DNA of 64,000 nucleotides from Mangrovibacter yixingensis (GCF_020523985.1 NZ_JAIVKM010000003.1:1-64000); one strand, 5' to 3'; positions 1 through 9,275 are shown, counted from the stretch's first letter. Notes: generated by a model from the sequence alone, not told the origin. Numbers and translations are program-made.

Positions 1-103
1 ATGAATTAACTGTTAGTCACTCTTTAAGACTTGATAATTTTTAGCGTCTTTCGACGTTAAGATATCAGTGCTTATGAGTGCCCACACAGATTGTCTGATA
101 AAT

Positions 104-115
104 TGTTAAAGAGCA
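104..115 (-). promoter_or_regulatory. rrn boxA antitermination site
   Basis: The minus strand reads TGCTCTTTAACA, the canonical enterobacterial rrn boxA. In RNA it is bound by NusB-NusE(S10), with SuhB, to build the ribosomal antitermination complex that lets polymerase resist Rho within 16S and 23S. It lies downstream of P2 within the leader, the usual place. Confidence 0.93.
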
Positions 116-154
116 GTGCGACCCGGCATTCTGCCTGCTGTCGCGAGGTGGCGT

Positions 155-182
155 ATATTACGCTTTCCTCTTTCAGAGTCAA
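155..182 (-). promoter_or_regulatory. rrn P2 promoter
   Basis: On the minus strand the -35 TTGACT (177-182) and -10 TAATAT (155-160) are separated by 16 bp. This matches the arrangement of enterobacterial rrn P2, which also starts with TTGACTCTG. It lies about 110 bp downstream of P1. Confidence 0.88.
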
Positions 183-263
183 CCCAATTTTTCAGGATTT
201 TTTCTCTTCATCTTCCCGGCTTACTGCACTCAGTGAAGCGTGCCGCCGTGTCGATGGAGGCGC

Positions 264-312
264 ATTATAGGGAGATGATTTGGGATGGCAAGCAGAAAAA
301 ACAAAAAAAAAC
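264..312 (-). promoter_or_regulatory. rrn P1 promoter with UP element
   Basis: On the minus strand the -35 TTGCCA (286-291) and -10 TATAAT (264-269) have the 16-bp spacing typical of rrn P1. A GC-rich discriminator (GCGCC) follows, the type that makes initiation sensitive to ppGpp/DksA and initiating NTP. An A/T-run just upstream (about 292-312) fits an UP element contacted by the RNA polymerase alpha C-terminal domain. Fis sites would lie further upstream, inside the 3' end of gmhB, but I cannot call them by eye. Confidence 0.9.
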
Positions 313-336
313 TCAACCGCTCACCTTTTAGTCAGT

Positions 337-897
337 TCAGCGCTTTTTTATCAGTTTTGGTAAGTCCGCAAGGCTGTCTGCCACGATATCTGCCATAGCC
401 TGTGCTTCCGGTGTGACAGGTTTGCCTGTACGCACCAGAACCTTCGTCCCGACCCCCGCCGCCTGAGCCGCCTGCATATCTTCTGCTTTATCGCCTACCA
501 TATAAGACGCTGCCATATCTATATGTAGATAGTCGCGGGCAGAAATCAGCATACCAGGTTGAGGTTTACGGCAATCACACTGCTGGCGATATTCATCGAC
601 AGTCCCTTCCGGGTGATGCGGGCAATAATAGATGCCATCAAGGTCAACACCTCTGTCTGCTAATGACCAGTCCATCCATTCAGTCAGTTGTTCAAACTGC
701 TCTTCGCTGAATATGCCCCGGGCAATACCAGACTGATTAGTTACCAACACAAGGGCAAACCCCATTGTTTTTAACTCACGCAGTGCCTCAATAACACCAT
801 CAATGAATTCAAATTTATCAATTTCATGGACATAGCCGTGGTCGACATTAATCGTGCCATCACGATCCAGAAAAATAGCGGGTACAGTTTGGGCCAC
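337..897 (-). CDS. gmhB: D-glycero-beta-D-manno-heptose-1,7-bisphosphate 7-phosphatase
   Basis: GmhB removes the C7 phosphate from heptose bisphosphate in the cytoplasm, a step of ADP-heptose synthesis for the lipopolysaccharide inner core. It is a HAD-family phosphatase. The nucleophile motif FLDRDGT (Asp11, Asp13) is near the N terminus, a VTNQSG motif follows, and a zinc-binding CPHHPEG...CDCRKP segment is typical of this family. I place the start at a GTG (895-897) with AGGAG seven bases upstream; this matches the E. coli N terminus and gives 186 aa. The frame stays open 20 codons further upstream to 957. The gene sits between an rrn operon and divergent metNIQ, as in E. coli. Confidence 0.97.
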   Translation of the reverse strand: MAQTVPAIFLDRDGTINVDHGYVHEIDKFEFIDGVIEALRELKTMGFALVLVTNQSGIARGIFSEEQFEQLTEWMDWSLADRGVDLDGIYYCPHHPEGTVDEYRQQCDCRKPQPGMLISARDYLHIDMAASYMVGDKAEDMQAAQAAGVGTKVLVRTGKPVTPEAQAMADIVADSLADLPKLIKKR

Positions 898-981
898 CTG
901 AAGACTCCTGACGAAATAAAGTGGCGCTATTATCGCACGTTTCCGTCCAGACAACATTTGCCTGATGACTTAGATTGATTT

Positions 982-997
982 AGACGTCTGGATGCCT
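982..997 (+). promoter_or_regulatory. MetJ operator (met boxes)
   Basis: A perfect met box AGACGTCT (982-989) is followed directly by a second, weaker one, GGATGCCT (5 of 8 matches). Tandem 8-bp met boxes bind MetJ dimers with S-adenosylmethionine as co-repressor. The site is about 90 bp upstream of metN, in the gap between divergent gmhB and metN, so it should repress metNIQ when methionine is plentiful. Confidence 0.85.
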
Positions 998-1016
998 TAA
1001 CATCCATATCCATCGA

Positions 1017-1037
1017 TGCCTGAGGGTGTATCAGGCA
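1017..1037 (+). other. Hairpin in metN leader
   Basis: TGCCTGA (1017-1023) and TCAGGCA (1031-1037) form a 7-bp stem with a 7-nt loop between the met boxes and the metN start. There is no U-tract, so it does not look like an intrinsic terminator. Its role is unknown. Confidence 0.5.
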
Positions 1038-1082
1038 GAATAAAATGCCACGGCTTACTTTTATAAGAAAACAATTGCACTA

Positions 1083-2114
1083 ATGATTAAACTTTCTAAC
1101 ATCACCAAAGAGTTCCAACAGGGGAACCGCATAATACAGGCACTGAAAGATGTGTCTCTGCATGTTCCTGCTGGGCAAATTTATGGCGTAATCGGTGCGT
1201 CCGGTGCGGGTAAAAGTACCTTAATACGGTGCGTTAACCTGCTCGAACGCCCAACGCAAGGTAGCGTTCTGGTTGATGGCCAGGATTTAACTGCCTTATC
1301 TGCCACACAATTAACTAAAGCTCGCCGCCAGATCGGCATGATCTTCCAGCACTTTAACCTGCTCTCCTCCCGTACTGTTTTTGGGAATATTGCATTACCC
1401 CTTGAGCTGGATGGCATATCGCGCGATGCAATTAATACACGCGTAACAGAGCTATTGGAGCTTGTTGGACTGAGTGAGAAGAAAGATGTTTACCCCGGCA
1501 ATTTATCTGGCGGTCAAAAACAGCGAGTTGCTATTGCCAGGGCCCTTGCCAGTAACCCTAAAGTTCTGTTGTGTGATGAAGCAACCAGTGCACTCGATCC
1601 GGCAACAACACGGGCTATCCTGGAGCTGTTGAAAGATATCAACCGTCGCCTGGGGCTAACCATTTTGCTCATCACTCATGAAATGGATGTGGTGAAGCGC
1701 ATTTGCGATTGTGTTGCGGTCATCAGTAATGGCGAACTCATTGAGCAAGACACGGTCAGCGAAGTGTTCTCTCACCCCAAAACGCCTCTGGCACAACAGT
1801 TTATCCAATCCACACTGCATTTAGATATTCCTGATGATTATGTGCAGCGGCTGTCCCCCACCAGCAATGGCGATACCGTCCCGCTACTTCGGCTTGAATT
1901 CACAGGCCAGTCTGTAGATGCACCACTATTATCGGAAACAGCCCGACGCTTTAATGTGAACAACAACATTATCAGTGCACAGATGGATTATGCCGGTGGA
2001 GTTAAGTTCGGCATTATGCTGGCGGAAATGCATGGGGAGAGTGCCGATACCGCTGCCGCCATCGCTTATTTGCAACAACATCATGTGAAAATTGAGGTAC
2101 TGGGTTATGTCTGA
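1083..2114 (+). CDS. metN: D/L-methionine ABC transporter ATP-binding protein MetN
   Basis: MetN is the ATPase of the high-affinity MetNIQ methionine importer; two copies drive transport through the MetI dimer. The 343-aa protein shows Walker [10 protein letters not shown] (38-46), the ABC signature LSGGQKQR, Walker [13 protein letters not shown] and the H-loop ITHEMD. A C-terminal NIL domain of about 100 residues follows, which in this family binds methionine and causes trans-inhibition. It is the first gene of metNIQ; its stop overlaps the metI start by 8 bases, so translation is probably coupled. MetJ boxes lie upstream. Confidence 0.98.
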   Translation: MIKLSNITKEFQQGNRIIQALKDVSLHVPAGQIYGVIGASGAGKSTLIRCVNLLERPTQGSVLVDGQDLTALSATQLTKARRQIGMIFQHFNLLSSRTVFGNIALPLELDGISRDAINTRVTELLELVGLSEKKDVYPGNLSGGQKQRVAIARALASNPKVLLCDEATSALDPATTRAILELLKDINRRLGLTILLITHEMDVVKRICDCVAVISNGELIEQDTVSEVFSHPKTPLAQQFIQSTLHLDIPDDYVQRLSPTSNGDTVPLLRLEFTGQSVDAPLLSETARRFNVNNNIISAQMDYAGGVKFGIMLAEMHGESADTAAAIAYLQQHHVKIEVLGYV

Positions 2115-2760
2115 AGCAATGATGTGGTTGATGGTTCGCGGTGTCTGGGAAACCCTCGCGATGACATTTGTCTCTGGCTTTTTTGGCTTTGTGCTTGGGC
2201 TACCTGTAGGGGTATTGCTTTATATTACACGTCCAGGACAAATCCTTGAGAACGGGAAACTCTATCGTTCTATTTCTGCACTGGTGAATATTTTTCGCTC
2301 CATTCCTTTTATTATTTTATTGGTATGGATGATTCCCTTCACTCGCCTGATTGTTGGAACATCAATCGGGCTTCAGGCTGCCATTGTCCCACTGACTGTA
2401 GGGGCTGCACCATTTATTGCCCGTATGGTTGAAAACGCTTTATTGGAAATCCCATCAGGGCTAATTGAAGCTTCACGCGCAATGGGAGCAACGCCGCTGC
2501 AAATTATTCGCAAAGTTTTACTCCCTGAAGCACTGGCAGGGCTGGTTAATGCCGCTACTATCACTCTAATAACCCTGGTCGGTTATTCGGCAATGGGTGG
2601 TGCTGTGGGTGCGGGCGGCCTTGGGCAGATTGGTTATCAGTACGGCTATATCGGTTATGATGCTACTGTTATGAATACCGTATTGGTATTGCTGGTACTG
2701 TTGGTATACCTGATTCAATTCTGTGGCGATCGTATCGTCCGGGCTGTAACTCACAAGTAA
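2107..2760 (+). CDS. metI: D/L-methionine ABC transporter permease MetI
   Basis: MetI is the inner-membrane permease of the methionine importer and works as a homodimer. The 217-aa sequence begins MSEAMMWLM and has about five hydrophobic segments. The EAA-loop region that docks MetN is visible as [23 protein letters not shown]. The ATG at 2107 gives the E. coli length and overlaps the end of metN. The frame extends five codons upstream, which I reject. It shares the MetJ-controlled transcript with metN and metQ. Confidence 0.98.
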   Translation: MSEAMMWLMVRGVWETLAMTFVSGFFGFVLGLPVGVLLYITRPGQILENGKLYRSISALVNIFRSIPFIILLVWMIPFTRLIVGTSIGLQAAIVPLTVGAAPFIARMVENALLEIPSGLIEASRAMGATPLQIIRKVLLPEALAGLVNAATITLITLVGYSAMGGAVGAGGLGQIGYQYGYIGYDATVMNTVLVLLVLLVYLIQFCGDRIVRAVTHK

Positions 2761-2800
2761 TTACATAATCAACACGACTGTATATAAGTAAGGAAAGGAT

Positions 2801-3616
2801 ATGTCTTTTAAATTCAGAACCTTTGCAGCACTTGGCGCATTAATCGGTTCTTTAGCTCTGGTGGGTTGTGGTCAGGAAGAAAAAGATCCTAACCACATTA
2901 AAGTTGGCGTTATCGTCGGGGCTGAACAGCAAGTTGCCGAAGTTGCACAGAAAGTCGCGAAAGAAAAATATGGACTGGATGTCGAACTGGTTACCTTCAA
3001 CGATTATGTCCTGCCTAATGAAGCGCTAAGCAAAGGCGACATTGACGTGAATGCTTTCCAGCATAAACCCTATCTTGATCAACAAATTAAAGACCGTGGT
3101 TATAAACTTGTGCCAGTTGGTAACACCTTTGTTTACCCAATTGCAGGTTATTCCAAGAAAATTAAATCTCTTAGCGAACTGCAAGATGGCGCTCAAATTG
3201 CCGTACCGAACGACCCGACTAACCTGGGCCGCTCCTTACTGTTATTGCAAAAAGTGGGTCTGATTAAACTTAAAGATGGTGTTGGCCTGTTGCCGACCGT
3301 ACTGGATATCACCGAAAACCCGAAAAACCTGAAGATTGTTCAGCTGGAAGCGCCACAATTACCGCGTTCTTTGGATGATGCACAAATTGCACTCGCAGTT
3401 ATCAATACAACTTATGCCAGCCAGATTGGTTTAACACCGGAAAAAGACGGTATCTTTGTTGAAGATAAAGATTCCCCGTATGTAAACCTGATTGTGGCTC
3501 GTGAAGATAATAAAGATGCTGAGAACGTGAAGAATTTCGTCAAAGCATATGAATCTGATGAAGTTGCTGAAGCAGCGAACAAGATTTTTAACGGTGGCGC
3601 AGTGAAAGGTTGGTAA
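2801..3616 (+). CDS. metQ: Methionine-binding lipoprotein MetQ
   Basis: MetQ is the substrate-binding component of the methionine importer. A signal peptide ends in the lipobox LVGC with Cys23 as the lipidated residue, so the mature protein should be anchored in the inner membrane facing the periplasm. The rest is a NlpA/MetQ-family domain (HIKVGVIVGAEQQ..., 271 aa in all). A strong AAGGA site precedes the ATG. It is third in the metNIQ operon, 40 bp after metI, and is followed by a hairpin terminator. Confidence 0.98.
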   Translation: MSFKFRTFAALGALIGSLALVGCGQEEKDPNHIKVGVIVGAEQQVAEVAQKVAKEKYGLDVELVTFNDYVLPNEALSKGDIDVNAFQHKPYLDQQIKDRGYKLVPVGNTFVYPIAGYSKKIKSLSELQDGAQIAVPNDPTNLGRSLLLLQKVGLIKLKDGVGLLPTVLDITENPKNLKIVQLEAPQLPRSLDDAQIALAVINTTYASQIGLTPEKDGIFVEDKDSPYVNLIVAREDNKDAENVKNFVKAYESDEVAEAANKIFNGGAVKGW

Positions 3617-3648
3617 AACTTTCCTTAGTAACGCACAAATAATTACAG

Positions 3649-3671
3649 GACGGGCGCAAGCCCGTCTTGTT
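3649..3671 (+). terminator. metNIQ terminator
   Basis: GACGGGC (3649-3655) and GCCCGTC (3660-3666) form a 7-bp GC-rich stem with a GCAA tetraloop, followed by TTGTT. It lies 33 bp after the metQ stop. The U-tract is short. Confidence 0.75.
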
Positions 3672-3742
3672 ATTTGTGCCATAGCTTGCTTCAATAACAG
3701 CCGTTTTAACTATTCCGTTTTCACTTTTACCGAGGAATTATT

Positions 3743-4153
3743 ATGCGTGCTTTACCGGTCTGTTTAATTGCGCTTGCGAGTACTCTCAGCGGCTGCTCAT
3801 TGTTAAATAGATCCCCTGTAGAACCTGTTGAAAGCACCGTAACGCCGCCGAAAACAGAGCATACTCAACCCAAAGTGACCCATACAGCGCCTGTTCAAAT
3901 ATATACAGACGCAACAGCTCTGGTGGGTAAACCTTTTCGTGATTTAGGTGAAGTCTCTGGCGAATCTTGTCAGTCAAGTAACCAGGATTCCCCCCCCAAT
4001 ATCCCCACAGCACGCAAACGCATGCAAATCAATGCATCAAAAATGAAAGCCAACGCGGTTTTGCTGCATAGCTGCGAAGTCACCAGTGGTACGCCCGGGT
4101 GCTACCGGCAGGCTGTATGTCAGGGGTCTGCTCTACAGGTTTCTGAGAAATAA
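3743..4153 (+). CDS. rcsF: Outer membrane lipoprotein RcsF, Rcs stress sensor
   Basis: RcsF detects lipopolysaccharide and peptidoglycan damage and relieves IgaA inhibition of the RcsCDB phosphorelay. In E. coli it is threaded through BamA-OMP complexes. The 136-aa sequence has a signal peptide ending at lipobox LSGC (Cys18), a proline-rich linker (PVEPVESTVTPPKTEHTQPK) and a folded domain with four cysteines (CQSSN, SCEV, GCYRQAVC) that form the non-consecutive disulfides of this family. GAGGA precedes the ATG. trmO begins six bases after its stop. A run of eight C at 3990-3997 lies inside the coding region; the frame is intact. Confidence 0.96.
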   Translation: MRALPVCLIALASTLSGCSLLNRSPVEPVESTVTPPKTEHTQPKVTHTAPVQIYTDATALVGKPFRDLGEVSGESCQSSNQDSPPNIPTARKRMQINASKMKANAVLLHSCEVTSGTPGCYRQAVCQGSALQVSEK

Positions 4154-4159
4154 CGCCCC

Positions 4160-4867
4160 ATGAGCGTTTTTGAGTTTAATCAGATAGGGGTAATCCGTTC
4201 CCCCTATAAAGAAAAATTTGCTGTTCCTCGCCAACCAGGTTTGGTTAATGCCATAGGGGGGGAATTGCACCTTCTCCCGCCTTATAATCAGGCAGAAGCA
4301 GTTCGCGGCCTGGAGAACTTTAGCCATTTATGGGTGATATTCGTTTTTCACCAAACAATGGAAAACGGTTGGCGTCCCACAGTGCGTCCTCCCCGGCTGG
4401 GGGGGAATGCGCGAATGGGGGTGTTCGCCACAAGATCAACCTTCAGGCCAAACCCTGTAGGGCAGTCACTGGTGGCTCTTAAACGTATAGAGTGCCAGGG
4501 TCAGAAAGTGATTTTGCACCTCGGTGGGCTGGATCTGGTTGATGGAACCCCCGTTATTGATATCAAACCCTATCTGCCTTTTGCTGAATCCATACCGGAT
4601 GCCCGTGCCGGTTATGCGCAGACGGAGCCACCGGCTGCTCTTTCCATAACATTTACCCCCCAGGTCAGGGAGCAGTTGCACCACCAGGCATCACACTACC
4701 CTGACTTAGAACGGTTTATTGTCGAAGTTTTGTCCCAAGACCCTCGCCCGGCTTACCGAAAAACAGAAACACCAGGTAAAACCTATGCTGTTTTACTGGC
4801 AGACTTCAACGTTCGCTGGCGAATAACCGGGCAAGGTGCTGAAGTCTTCGCGCTGGAGCCATGCTAA
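4160..4867 (+). CDS. trmO: tRNA (N6-threonylcarbamoyladenosine37-N6)-methyltransferase
   Basis: TrmO (formerly YaeB/TsaA) uses S-adenosylmethionine to methylate t6A37, giving m6t6A in ACY-decoding tRNAThr. The 235-aa length equals that of E. coli. Recognisable blocks are IGVIRSPYKEKFAVPRQPG at the N terminus, the PRLGGNARMGVFATRSTFRPNP segment of the beta-barrel SAM site, and DVVDGTPV-like/DIKPYLPF motifs, with a C-terminal domain ending VFALEP. It follows rcsF by six bases without a clear ribosome site of its own, so coupling is likely. Two G7 runs (4256-4262, 4399-4405) lie in the gene. Confidence 0.96.
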   Translation: MSVFEFNQIGVIRSPYKEKFAVPRQPGLVNAIGGELHLLPPYNQAEAVRGLENFSHLWVIFVFHQTMENGWRPTVRPPRLGGNARMGVFATRSTFRPNPVGQSLVALKRIECQGQKVILHLGGLDLVDGTPVIDIKPYLPFAESIPDARAGYAQTEPPAALSITFTPQVREQLHHQASHYPDLERFIVEVLSQDPRPAYRKTETPGKTYAVLLADFNVRWRITGQGAEVFALEPC

Positions 4868-4973
4868 TTTCACTGTTCACCCTTTTGACATCTGTCCCAC
4901 GCTGGTAAACTAAACCACTTTTTTATATCGGGCATTGTGCCTGAAACCTTTGTTCAACTGGAACCGTAACAAC

Positions 4974-6692
4974 ATGCGTACTAGCCAATACATGCTCTCC
5001 ACTCTTAAGGAGACACCCGCCGACGCCGAAGTCATCAGCCATCAGTTGATGCTCCGAGCTGGTATGATTCGTAAGCTGGCCTCCGGTTTGTACACCTGGT
5101 TGCCTACCGGTTTACGCGTTCTGAAAAAAGTCGAAAACATCGTGCGTGAAGAAATGAATAATGCCGGTGCTATCGAAGTGTCTATGCCCGTTGTTCAGCC
5201 CGCTGACTTGTGGCAGGAAAGTGGGCGCTGGGAACAATATGGCCCGGAATTACTGCGTTTTGTTGACCGTGGTGAGCGCCCGTTTGTATTAGGCCCAACG
5301 CATGAAGAAGTTATTACAGATTTGGTTCGTAACGAGTTGAGTTCCTATAAACAATTACCACTCAATTTTTTCCAGATCCAAACGAAGTTTCGTGATGAAG
5401 TTCGCCCTCGCTTTGGTGTTATGCGCTCACGCGAATTTATCATGAAAGATGCGTACTCTTTCCATACCAGCCAGGAATCACTGCAAGAAACTTACGACAC
5501 CATGTACCAGGCTTACAGCAAGATTTTCTCCCGTATGGGTCTGGATTTCCGTGCTGTTCAGGCTGATACTGGCTCGATTGGCGGCAGTGCTTCCCATGAG
5601 TTTCAGGTACTGGCACAAAGCGGTGAAGACGATATTGTCTTCTCTACTGCGTCTGATTTCGCTGCTAACATTGAACTGGCAGAAGCCGTAGCTCCAGCGA
5701 CAGAACGTGCAGCGCCTTCACTGACAATGAGTACCGTTGATACACCGAATGCCAAAACTATCGCAGAACTGGTAGAGCAGTTTAATCTGCCTGTAGAAAA
5801 AACAGTCAAAACACTCTTGGTAAAAGCCGTAGAAGATAGCGAGCATCCTCTTGTTGCTCTGCTGGTTCGTGGTGATCATGAGCTGAACGAAGTTAAAGCA
5901 GAAAAATTACCGCTGGTTGCCAGTCCACTGACATTTGCCACGGAAGAAGAAATTCGTGCTGTTGTTAATGCAGGCCCGGGTTCTCTCGGTCCAGTTAACA
6001 TGCCGGTACCGGTTGTAATTGACCGTACCGTCGCTGCTATGAGTGACTTTGCTGCTGGTGCGAACATTGATGGCAAACACTTCTTCGGTATCAACTGGGA
6101 ACGTGATATTGCACTGCCTGCTGTTGCAGATATCCGCAATGTTGTTGAAGGTGACCCAAGCCCAGATGGCCAGGGTACTTTGCTTATCAAGCGCGGTATC
6201 GAAGTGGGGCATATCTTCCAGTTAGGTACCAAATACTCGGCAGCGTTAAAAGCTACTGTGCAGGGTGAAGATGGCCGTAACCAGACGCTGACAATGGGTT
6301 GCTACGGTATTGGCGTAACTCGTGTAGTCGCAGCCGCGATTGAACAGAACAATGATGACCGGGGTATTGTCTGGCCTGAAGCCATCGCGCCTTTCCAGGT
6401 TGCTATTCTGCCAATGAACATGCACAAATCTTTCCGGGTTCAGGAAGTGGCTGAGCGCCTGTATAACGAACTTCGCGCTCAAGGTATCGAAGTTCTTCTG
6501 GATGACCGTAAAGAACGCCCTGGTGTTATGTTTGCCGATATGGAATTAATTGGAATTCCGCACACCGTTGTTATCGGTGACCGTAATCTGGACAGCGACG
6601 ATATCGAATACAAATACCGCCGTGAAGGTGAGAAGAAAATGATTAAAGTTGGCGAGGTTCTCAATTACCTCGTTAGCCAAATCAAAGGTTAA
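4974..6692 (+). CDS. proS: Prolyl-tRNA synthetase
   Basis: ProRS charges tRNAPro with proline in the cytoplasm. At 572 aa from the ATG at 4974, it has the bacterial-type architecture. Class II motif 2 ([25 protein letters not shown]) is present, and an editing (INS) domain between motifs 2 and 3 (about residues 225-405) hydrolyses Ala-tRNAPro. Motif 3 reads [13 protein letters not shown], and an anticodon-binding domain ends the protein. The frame continues 13 codons upstream, but the E. coli-like N terminus MRTSQYML fixes the start. It is a monocistronic unit convergent with nlpE. Confidence 0.98.
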   Translation: MRTSQYMLSTLKETPADAEVISHQLMLRAGMIRKLASGLYTWLPTGLRVLKKVENIVREEMNNAGAIEVSMPVVQPADLWQESGRWEQYGPELLRFVDRGERPFVLGPTHEEVITDLVRNELSSYKQLPLNFFQIQTKFRDEVRPRFGVMRSREFIMKDAYSFHTSQESLQETYDTMYQAYSKIFSRMGLDFRAVQADTGSIGGSASHEFQVLAQSGEDDIVFSTASDFAANIELAEAVAPATERAAPSLTMSTVDTPNAKTIAELVEQFNLPVEKTVKTLLVKAVEDSEHPLVALLVRGDHELNEVKAEKLPLVASPLTFATEEEIRAVVNAGPGSLGPVNMPVPVVIDRTVAAMSDFAAGANIDGKHFFGINWERDIALPAVADIRNVVEGDPSPDGQGTLLIKRGIEVGHIFQLGTKYSAALKATVQGEDGRNQTLTMGCYGIGVTRVVAAAIEQNNDDRGIVWPEAIAPFQVAILPMNMHKSFRVQEVAERLYNELRAQGIEVLLDDRKERPGVMFADMELIGIPHTVVIGDRNLDSDDIEYKYRREGEKKMIKVGEVLNYLVSQIKG

Positions 6693-6708
6693 CACCACAT
6701 TACTGACT

Positions 6709-6740
6709 AAAAAGCCCTGTTGGTAAAACACAGGGCTTTT
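6709..6740 (+). terminator. Bidirectional terminator between proS and nlpE
   Basis: AAAAAGCCCTGT (6709-6720) pairs with ACAGGGCTTTT (6730-6740). The stem is flanked by A's on the left and T's on the right, so it can terminate both convergent genes. Confidence 0.88.
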
Positions 6741-6768
6741 CTTTTATAAACGAAAGTCTGCTTTCTGG

Positions 6769-7467
6769 TTACTTCTGCTGCGTAGTACAAGTTGTTTCAG
6801 CGTTAAAAACACCCTCAGAATCTGCCACCAGCGCAATATGCATTACACCAGTGTCAGGGTTAGGCTCACGCGTAAAATGTGCTTCAAAAACCACCAAGAC
6901 AGGCTTCATATCAGGATTACGATTTTCCCGGTATCCTCTTTCCAATGCTGCGTTACTGGCAACGGAGAACCGCTTACCTGTTGCGCAATCAGTAAAAATT
7001 GCGGCATCTGCCATATATTTATACAACCCACGCATTGTCATCGGGTGCACTGGTAGCGGCTGCTGTGCCGGTTTCAATGTATAGTTCAACGAAGACTGAA
7101 TGGCATTACCCTGTTTATCCAGCATCACCAGCGTATCGCCCTGAGGATGGAAGTACCATTTTTCACCATCAGTTGCGGTTAATATCAGTTTATTCGCCGT
7201 TCTCGCCCAGGTTCCCCAAGATGCCATTGTCGCACCTTCACCGTACCCCTGATATTTTTGTTGCATAACCCATGTACCATCTTTTTCTAAGAACAGGCCG
7301 GTTTCAATTCCCCCGCAATCAGCGCAGGGTAAAACCCCCTTGTAACTCTGCTGCATAGGTTTGAACTCTGCAGGTACGACAGAGACTCCCTCCGCTCGGT
7401 TATTACAGCCTGAAAGTGCCAGCATGCTACTGAGCACAACAGTTACAGCTATAATAATGTTTCTCAA
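6769..7467 (-). CDS. nlpE: Outer membrane lipoprotein NlpE, Cpx-activating sensor
   Basis: NlpE signals surface adhesion and lipoprotein-sorting or redox faults to the CpxA kinase. I start it at a TTG (7465-7467) with AAGGA eight bases upstream. This gives 232 aa and a signal peptide with lipobox LSGC (Cys21). The frame continues 19 codons upstream, but that would bury the signal peptide. The N-terminal domain has the CADC (CxxC) motif in GVLPCADCGGIE. The C-terminal domain holds the TDCATGKRF block and a cysteine near the end. It is convergent with proS. Confidence 0.93.
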   Translation of the reverse strand: MRNIIIAVTVVLSSMLALSGCNNRAEGVSVVPAEFKPMQQSYKGVLPCADCGGIETGLFLEKDGTWVMQQKYQGYGEGATMASWGTWARTANKLILTATDGEKWYFHPQGDTLVMLDKQGNAIQSSLNYTLKPAQQPLPVHPMTMRGLYKYMADAAIFTDCATGKRFSVASNAALERGYRENRNPDMKPVLVVFEAHFTREPNPDTGVMHIALVADSEGVFNAETTCTTQQK

Positions 7468-7621
7468 TGTCTCATTCCTTATCCAGTATTTCTTCGGCTT
7501 AAGCCAGGCATTAAACTCACCCAAAAAGTGGAACTTATTAGTCTTTTATTATCGTTATACCTTAAAAGCGATGTGGTAACCGCCTGACAATTCTCAATTT
7601 GTTTGAAAAAACATTCAGGCC

Positions 7622-8044
7622 TCACTCAAAAAAACGACGAACCTTACTGCGTAACGTTTTCACAATACTGTGTTTATTCTTATTATCCAGGCGTCGCACA
7701 ACACTGTTCCGTGTTGGCTTCGTATTTTTTCGGACCTTTTCTTCCTTGGTCAGTTCACGAATCAACTTCACCAGGCGCGAGATTGCGGCATCTTTATTCA
7801 TATGCTGGCTACGATACGATTGTGATTTAATAACAATAATTCCATCTTCAGTAATTAAATGATGTGTAGCAGACAGTAAGCGCGACTTGTAGTGTTCAGG
7901 TAATGAAGATTTTCGAATATCAAAACGTAAATGGATTGCCGTTGATGTTTTATTAACATGTTGCCCACCCGCTCCCTGCGCTCGAATCGCTGTTATCTCC
8001 AGCTCTTCGTCTTCTAAAACAACATTATTTGATAGTCTAATCAT
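7622..8044 (-). CDS. arfB: Peptidyl-tRNA hydrolase ArfB (ribosome rescue factor)
   Basis: ArfB (YaeJ) frees ribosomes stalled at mRNA ends by hydrolysing peptidyl-tRNA. The 140-aa protein has the catalytic GGQ motif ([20 protein letters not shown]) of class I release factors. A basic, flexible C-terminal tail ([18 protein letters not shown]...) is of the kind that enters the empty mRNA channel. The ATG at 8044 is preceded by AGGG and gives exactly the E. coli length. It starts eight bases after the yaeQ stop, so the two are probably co-transcribed. Confidence 0.96.
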   Translation of the reverse strand: MIRLSNNVVLEDEELEITAIRAQGAGGQHVNKTSTAIHLRFDIRKSSLPEHYKSRLLSATHHLITEDGIIVIKSQSYRSQHMNKDAAISRLVKLIRELTKEEKVRKNTKPTRNSVVRRLDNKNKHSIVKTLRSKVRRFFE

Positions 8045-8051
8045 CCCTGAT

Positions 8052-8585
8052 TCACCATTGAAGAGGTTGTATTTCCAGATTATTGCTGCCGTCAGACAAC
8101 CAGATAACACCTTCCTGAAGTGTTGCCTGGAGCGACATCGTACGGGATATCAACGCTGTAAGTTGCGCCAGTTGTTGATCATCCAGATACCATACTGTCA
8201 AATCAGCATACCCATTGATTACGCCACGCATTTGCTCATACCACACTTGTGCAGCCCGTGAATTATAAGCAAATAAAACCACTTTCTCCGAAAGACTATT
8301 GGCTTTCTTAAGGCGCTTCTCTTCTGGGAGTCCTAAATCAACCCAAAGTTCAATTCCGCCGAAGTCATTACGTATCCAGAGCTCTGGCTCATCATCCGCA
8401 CATAAACCACGCGTAAAATGCAAAGACTCGCTGGCATACATTATCCAGGCGAGCAGGCGAAGCATCATTCTTTCCTGTGTCTCAGACGGGTGCTGAGCCA
8501 GAGTAAGGTTTTGCTCGAGGTAAACGTGCCGATCCAGGTCCGCTACATTCACCGTTGCTTTATAAACCGTTGCTTTTAATGCCAT
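8052..8585 (-). CDS. yaeQ: YaeQ family protein
   Basis: YaeQ has no firmly established biochemical role. The family folds like a PD-(D/E)XK nuclease, and early reports of RfaH-like complementation were not sustained. The 177-aa sequence begins [20 protein letters not shown] and contains [26 protein letters not shown], the part with the acidic and lysine residues of the nuclease-like core. The start at 8585 follows a GGGGG tract. The upstream frame to 8693 is rejected because family members begin at MALKAT. It is likely co-transcribed with arfB. Confidence 0.93.
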   Translation of the reverse strand: MALKATVYKATVNVADLDRHVYLEQNLTLAQHPSETQERMMLRLLAWIMYASESLHFTRGLCADDEPELWIRNDFGGIELWVDLGLPEEKRLKKANSLSEKVVLFAYNSRAAQVWYEQMRGVINGYADLTVWYLDDQQLAQLTALISRTMSLQATLQEGVIWLSDGSNNLEIQPLQW

Positions 8586-8797
8586 AAATCCCCCACAAAA
8601 ACGCCTGATGCGCATTGTAACGAAAAGCACTAGTTTGCGCAGGTAAACTAATGAATTTGTGCGTGACTTTACATAAGCCCGCGGTAATATCAATTAGATG
8701 AGTATGCTATAGTCACCTTGCGAAACAGCATTTATCTTCGTAGGCTTAACTGGCATCCCATGTATAAGTCTGTAGCCAAAAGCTGACTGGAGGGTAT

Positions 8798-8998
8798 GTG
8801 GAAAAATATTGTGATTTGATTCGCAAACGTTACTCAGAAATTGCCAGTGGCGACCTGGGCTATGTGCCTGATGCGCTGGGTTGTGTGTTGAAAACGTTGA
8901 ATAACATTGCCTCAGATGAAACGCTTTCTGATTCTGTCAGGGAACCTGCAGCTTATGCTGCCGCTAACTTACTGGTGAGCGATTATGTCAATGAATGA
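8798..8998 (+). CDS. yaeP: UPF0253 family protein YaeP
   Basis: A 66-aa small conserved enterobacterial protein of unknown function, nearly identical in pattern to E. coli YaeP ([30 protein letters not shown]). It starts at a GTG, with GGAGGG three bases upstream. Its last 14 bases overlap the start of rof, so the two are one operon with probable translational coupling, as in E. coli. Confidence 0.94.
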   Translation: MEKYCDLIRKRYSEIASGDLGYVPDALGCVLKTLNNIASDETLSDSVREPAAYAAANLLVSDYVNE

Positions 8999-9245
8999 TG
9001 CGTACCAACCTATCAATTGCGATGACTATGACAACCTGGAGCTTGCCTGCCAACATCACCTGATGCTGACTGTAGAGTTAAAGACAGGTGATGTAATAAA
9101 AGCAAAAGCACAGGATTTGATTTCGCGTAAAAATGTTGAATATCTGGTGCTGGATGATAAGGGAAACAGCCATGAACTGCGTCTTGATAAAATCGCCAGC
9201 TTCAGCCACCCAGAGATTGGCACTGTAGTAGTCAGTGATTCATAA
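8985..9245 (+). CDS. rof: Rho-binding antiterminator Rof
   Basis: Rof (YaeO) is an 86-aa protein that binds the Rho hexamer near its primary RNA site and lowers Rho-dependent termination. The sequence [33 protein letters not shown] is diagnostic, with the acidic DDYDNLE patch that faces Rho; the fold is Sm-like. It overlaps yaeP by 14 bases and converges on tilS, with a shared hairpin between. Confidence 0.96.
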   Translation: MSMNDAYQPINCDDYDNLELACQHHLMLTVELKTGDVIKAKAQDLISRKNVEYLVLDDKGNSHELRLDKIASFSHPEIGTVVVSDS

Positions 9246-9250
9246 TTTCA

Positions 9251-9275
9251 CAGGGCAGCAAAGCTGCCCTGTCTT
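9251..9275 (+). terminator. Terminator between rof and tilS
   Basis: CAGGGCAGC (9251-9259) and GCTGCCCTG (9263-9271) form a 9-bp stem with an AAA loop, followed on the plus strand by TCTT. It sits five bases after the rof stop and reaches the end of convergent tilS. The U-tract is weak. Confidence 0.7.

Larger units (their letters stand above)
1..256 (-). promoter_or_regulatory. Ribosomal RNA operon leader (5' of 16S rRNA)
   Basis: Read on the minus strand, this is the transcribed leader of an rrn operon. It carries the boxA antitermination site, then the conserved GTGTGGGCACTC and TTAACGTCG segments that precede 16S rRNA in enterobacteria. By comparison with the E. coli leader as I remember it, mature 16S should begin roughly 35-40 nt beyond the left edge of the window. 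The 16S gene is therefore not present here. In E. coli rrnH likewise lies next to gmhB, which supports the assignment. The start near 256 is inferred from the P1 -10 hexamer. Confidence 0.9.

Noticed and set aside
1-336. Short open frame at 116-331 in the rrn leader region
   Set aside because: The region is fully explained by rrn P1, P2 and boxA on the other strand.
8581-8640. Possible REP-like element (GCCTGATGCGCATTG)
   Set aside because: Only one degenerate half of a REP motif is present and no inverted partner is found nearby.
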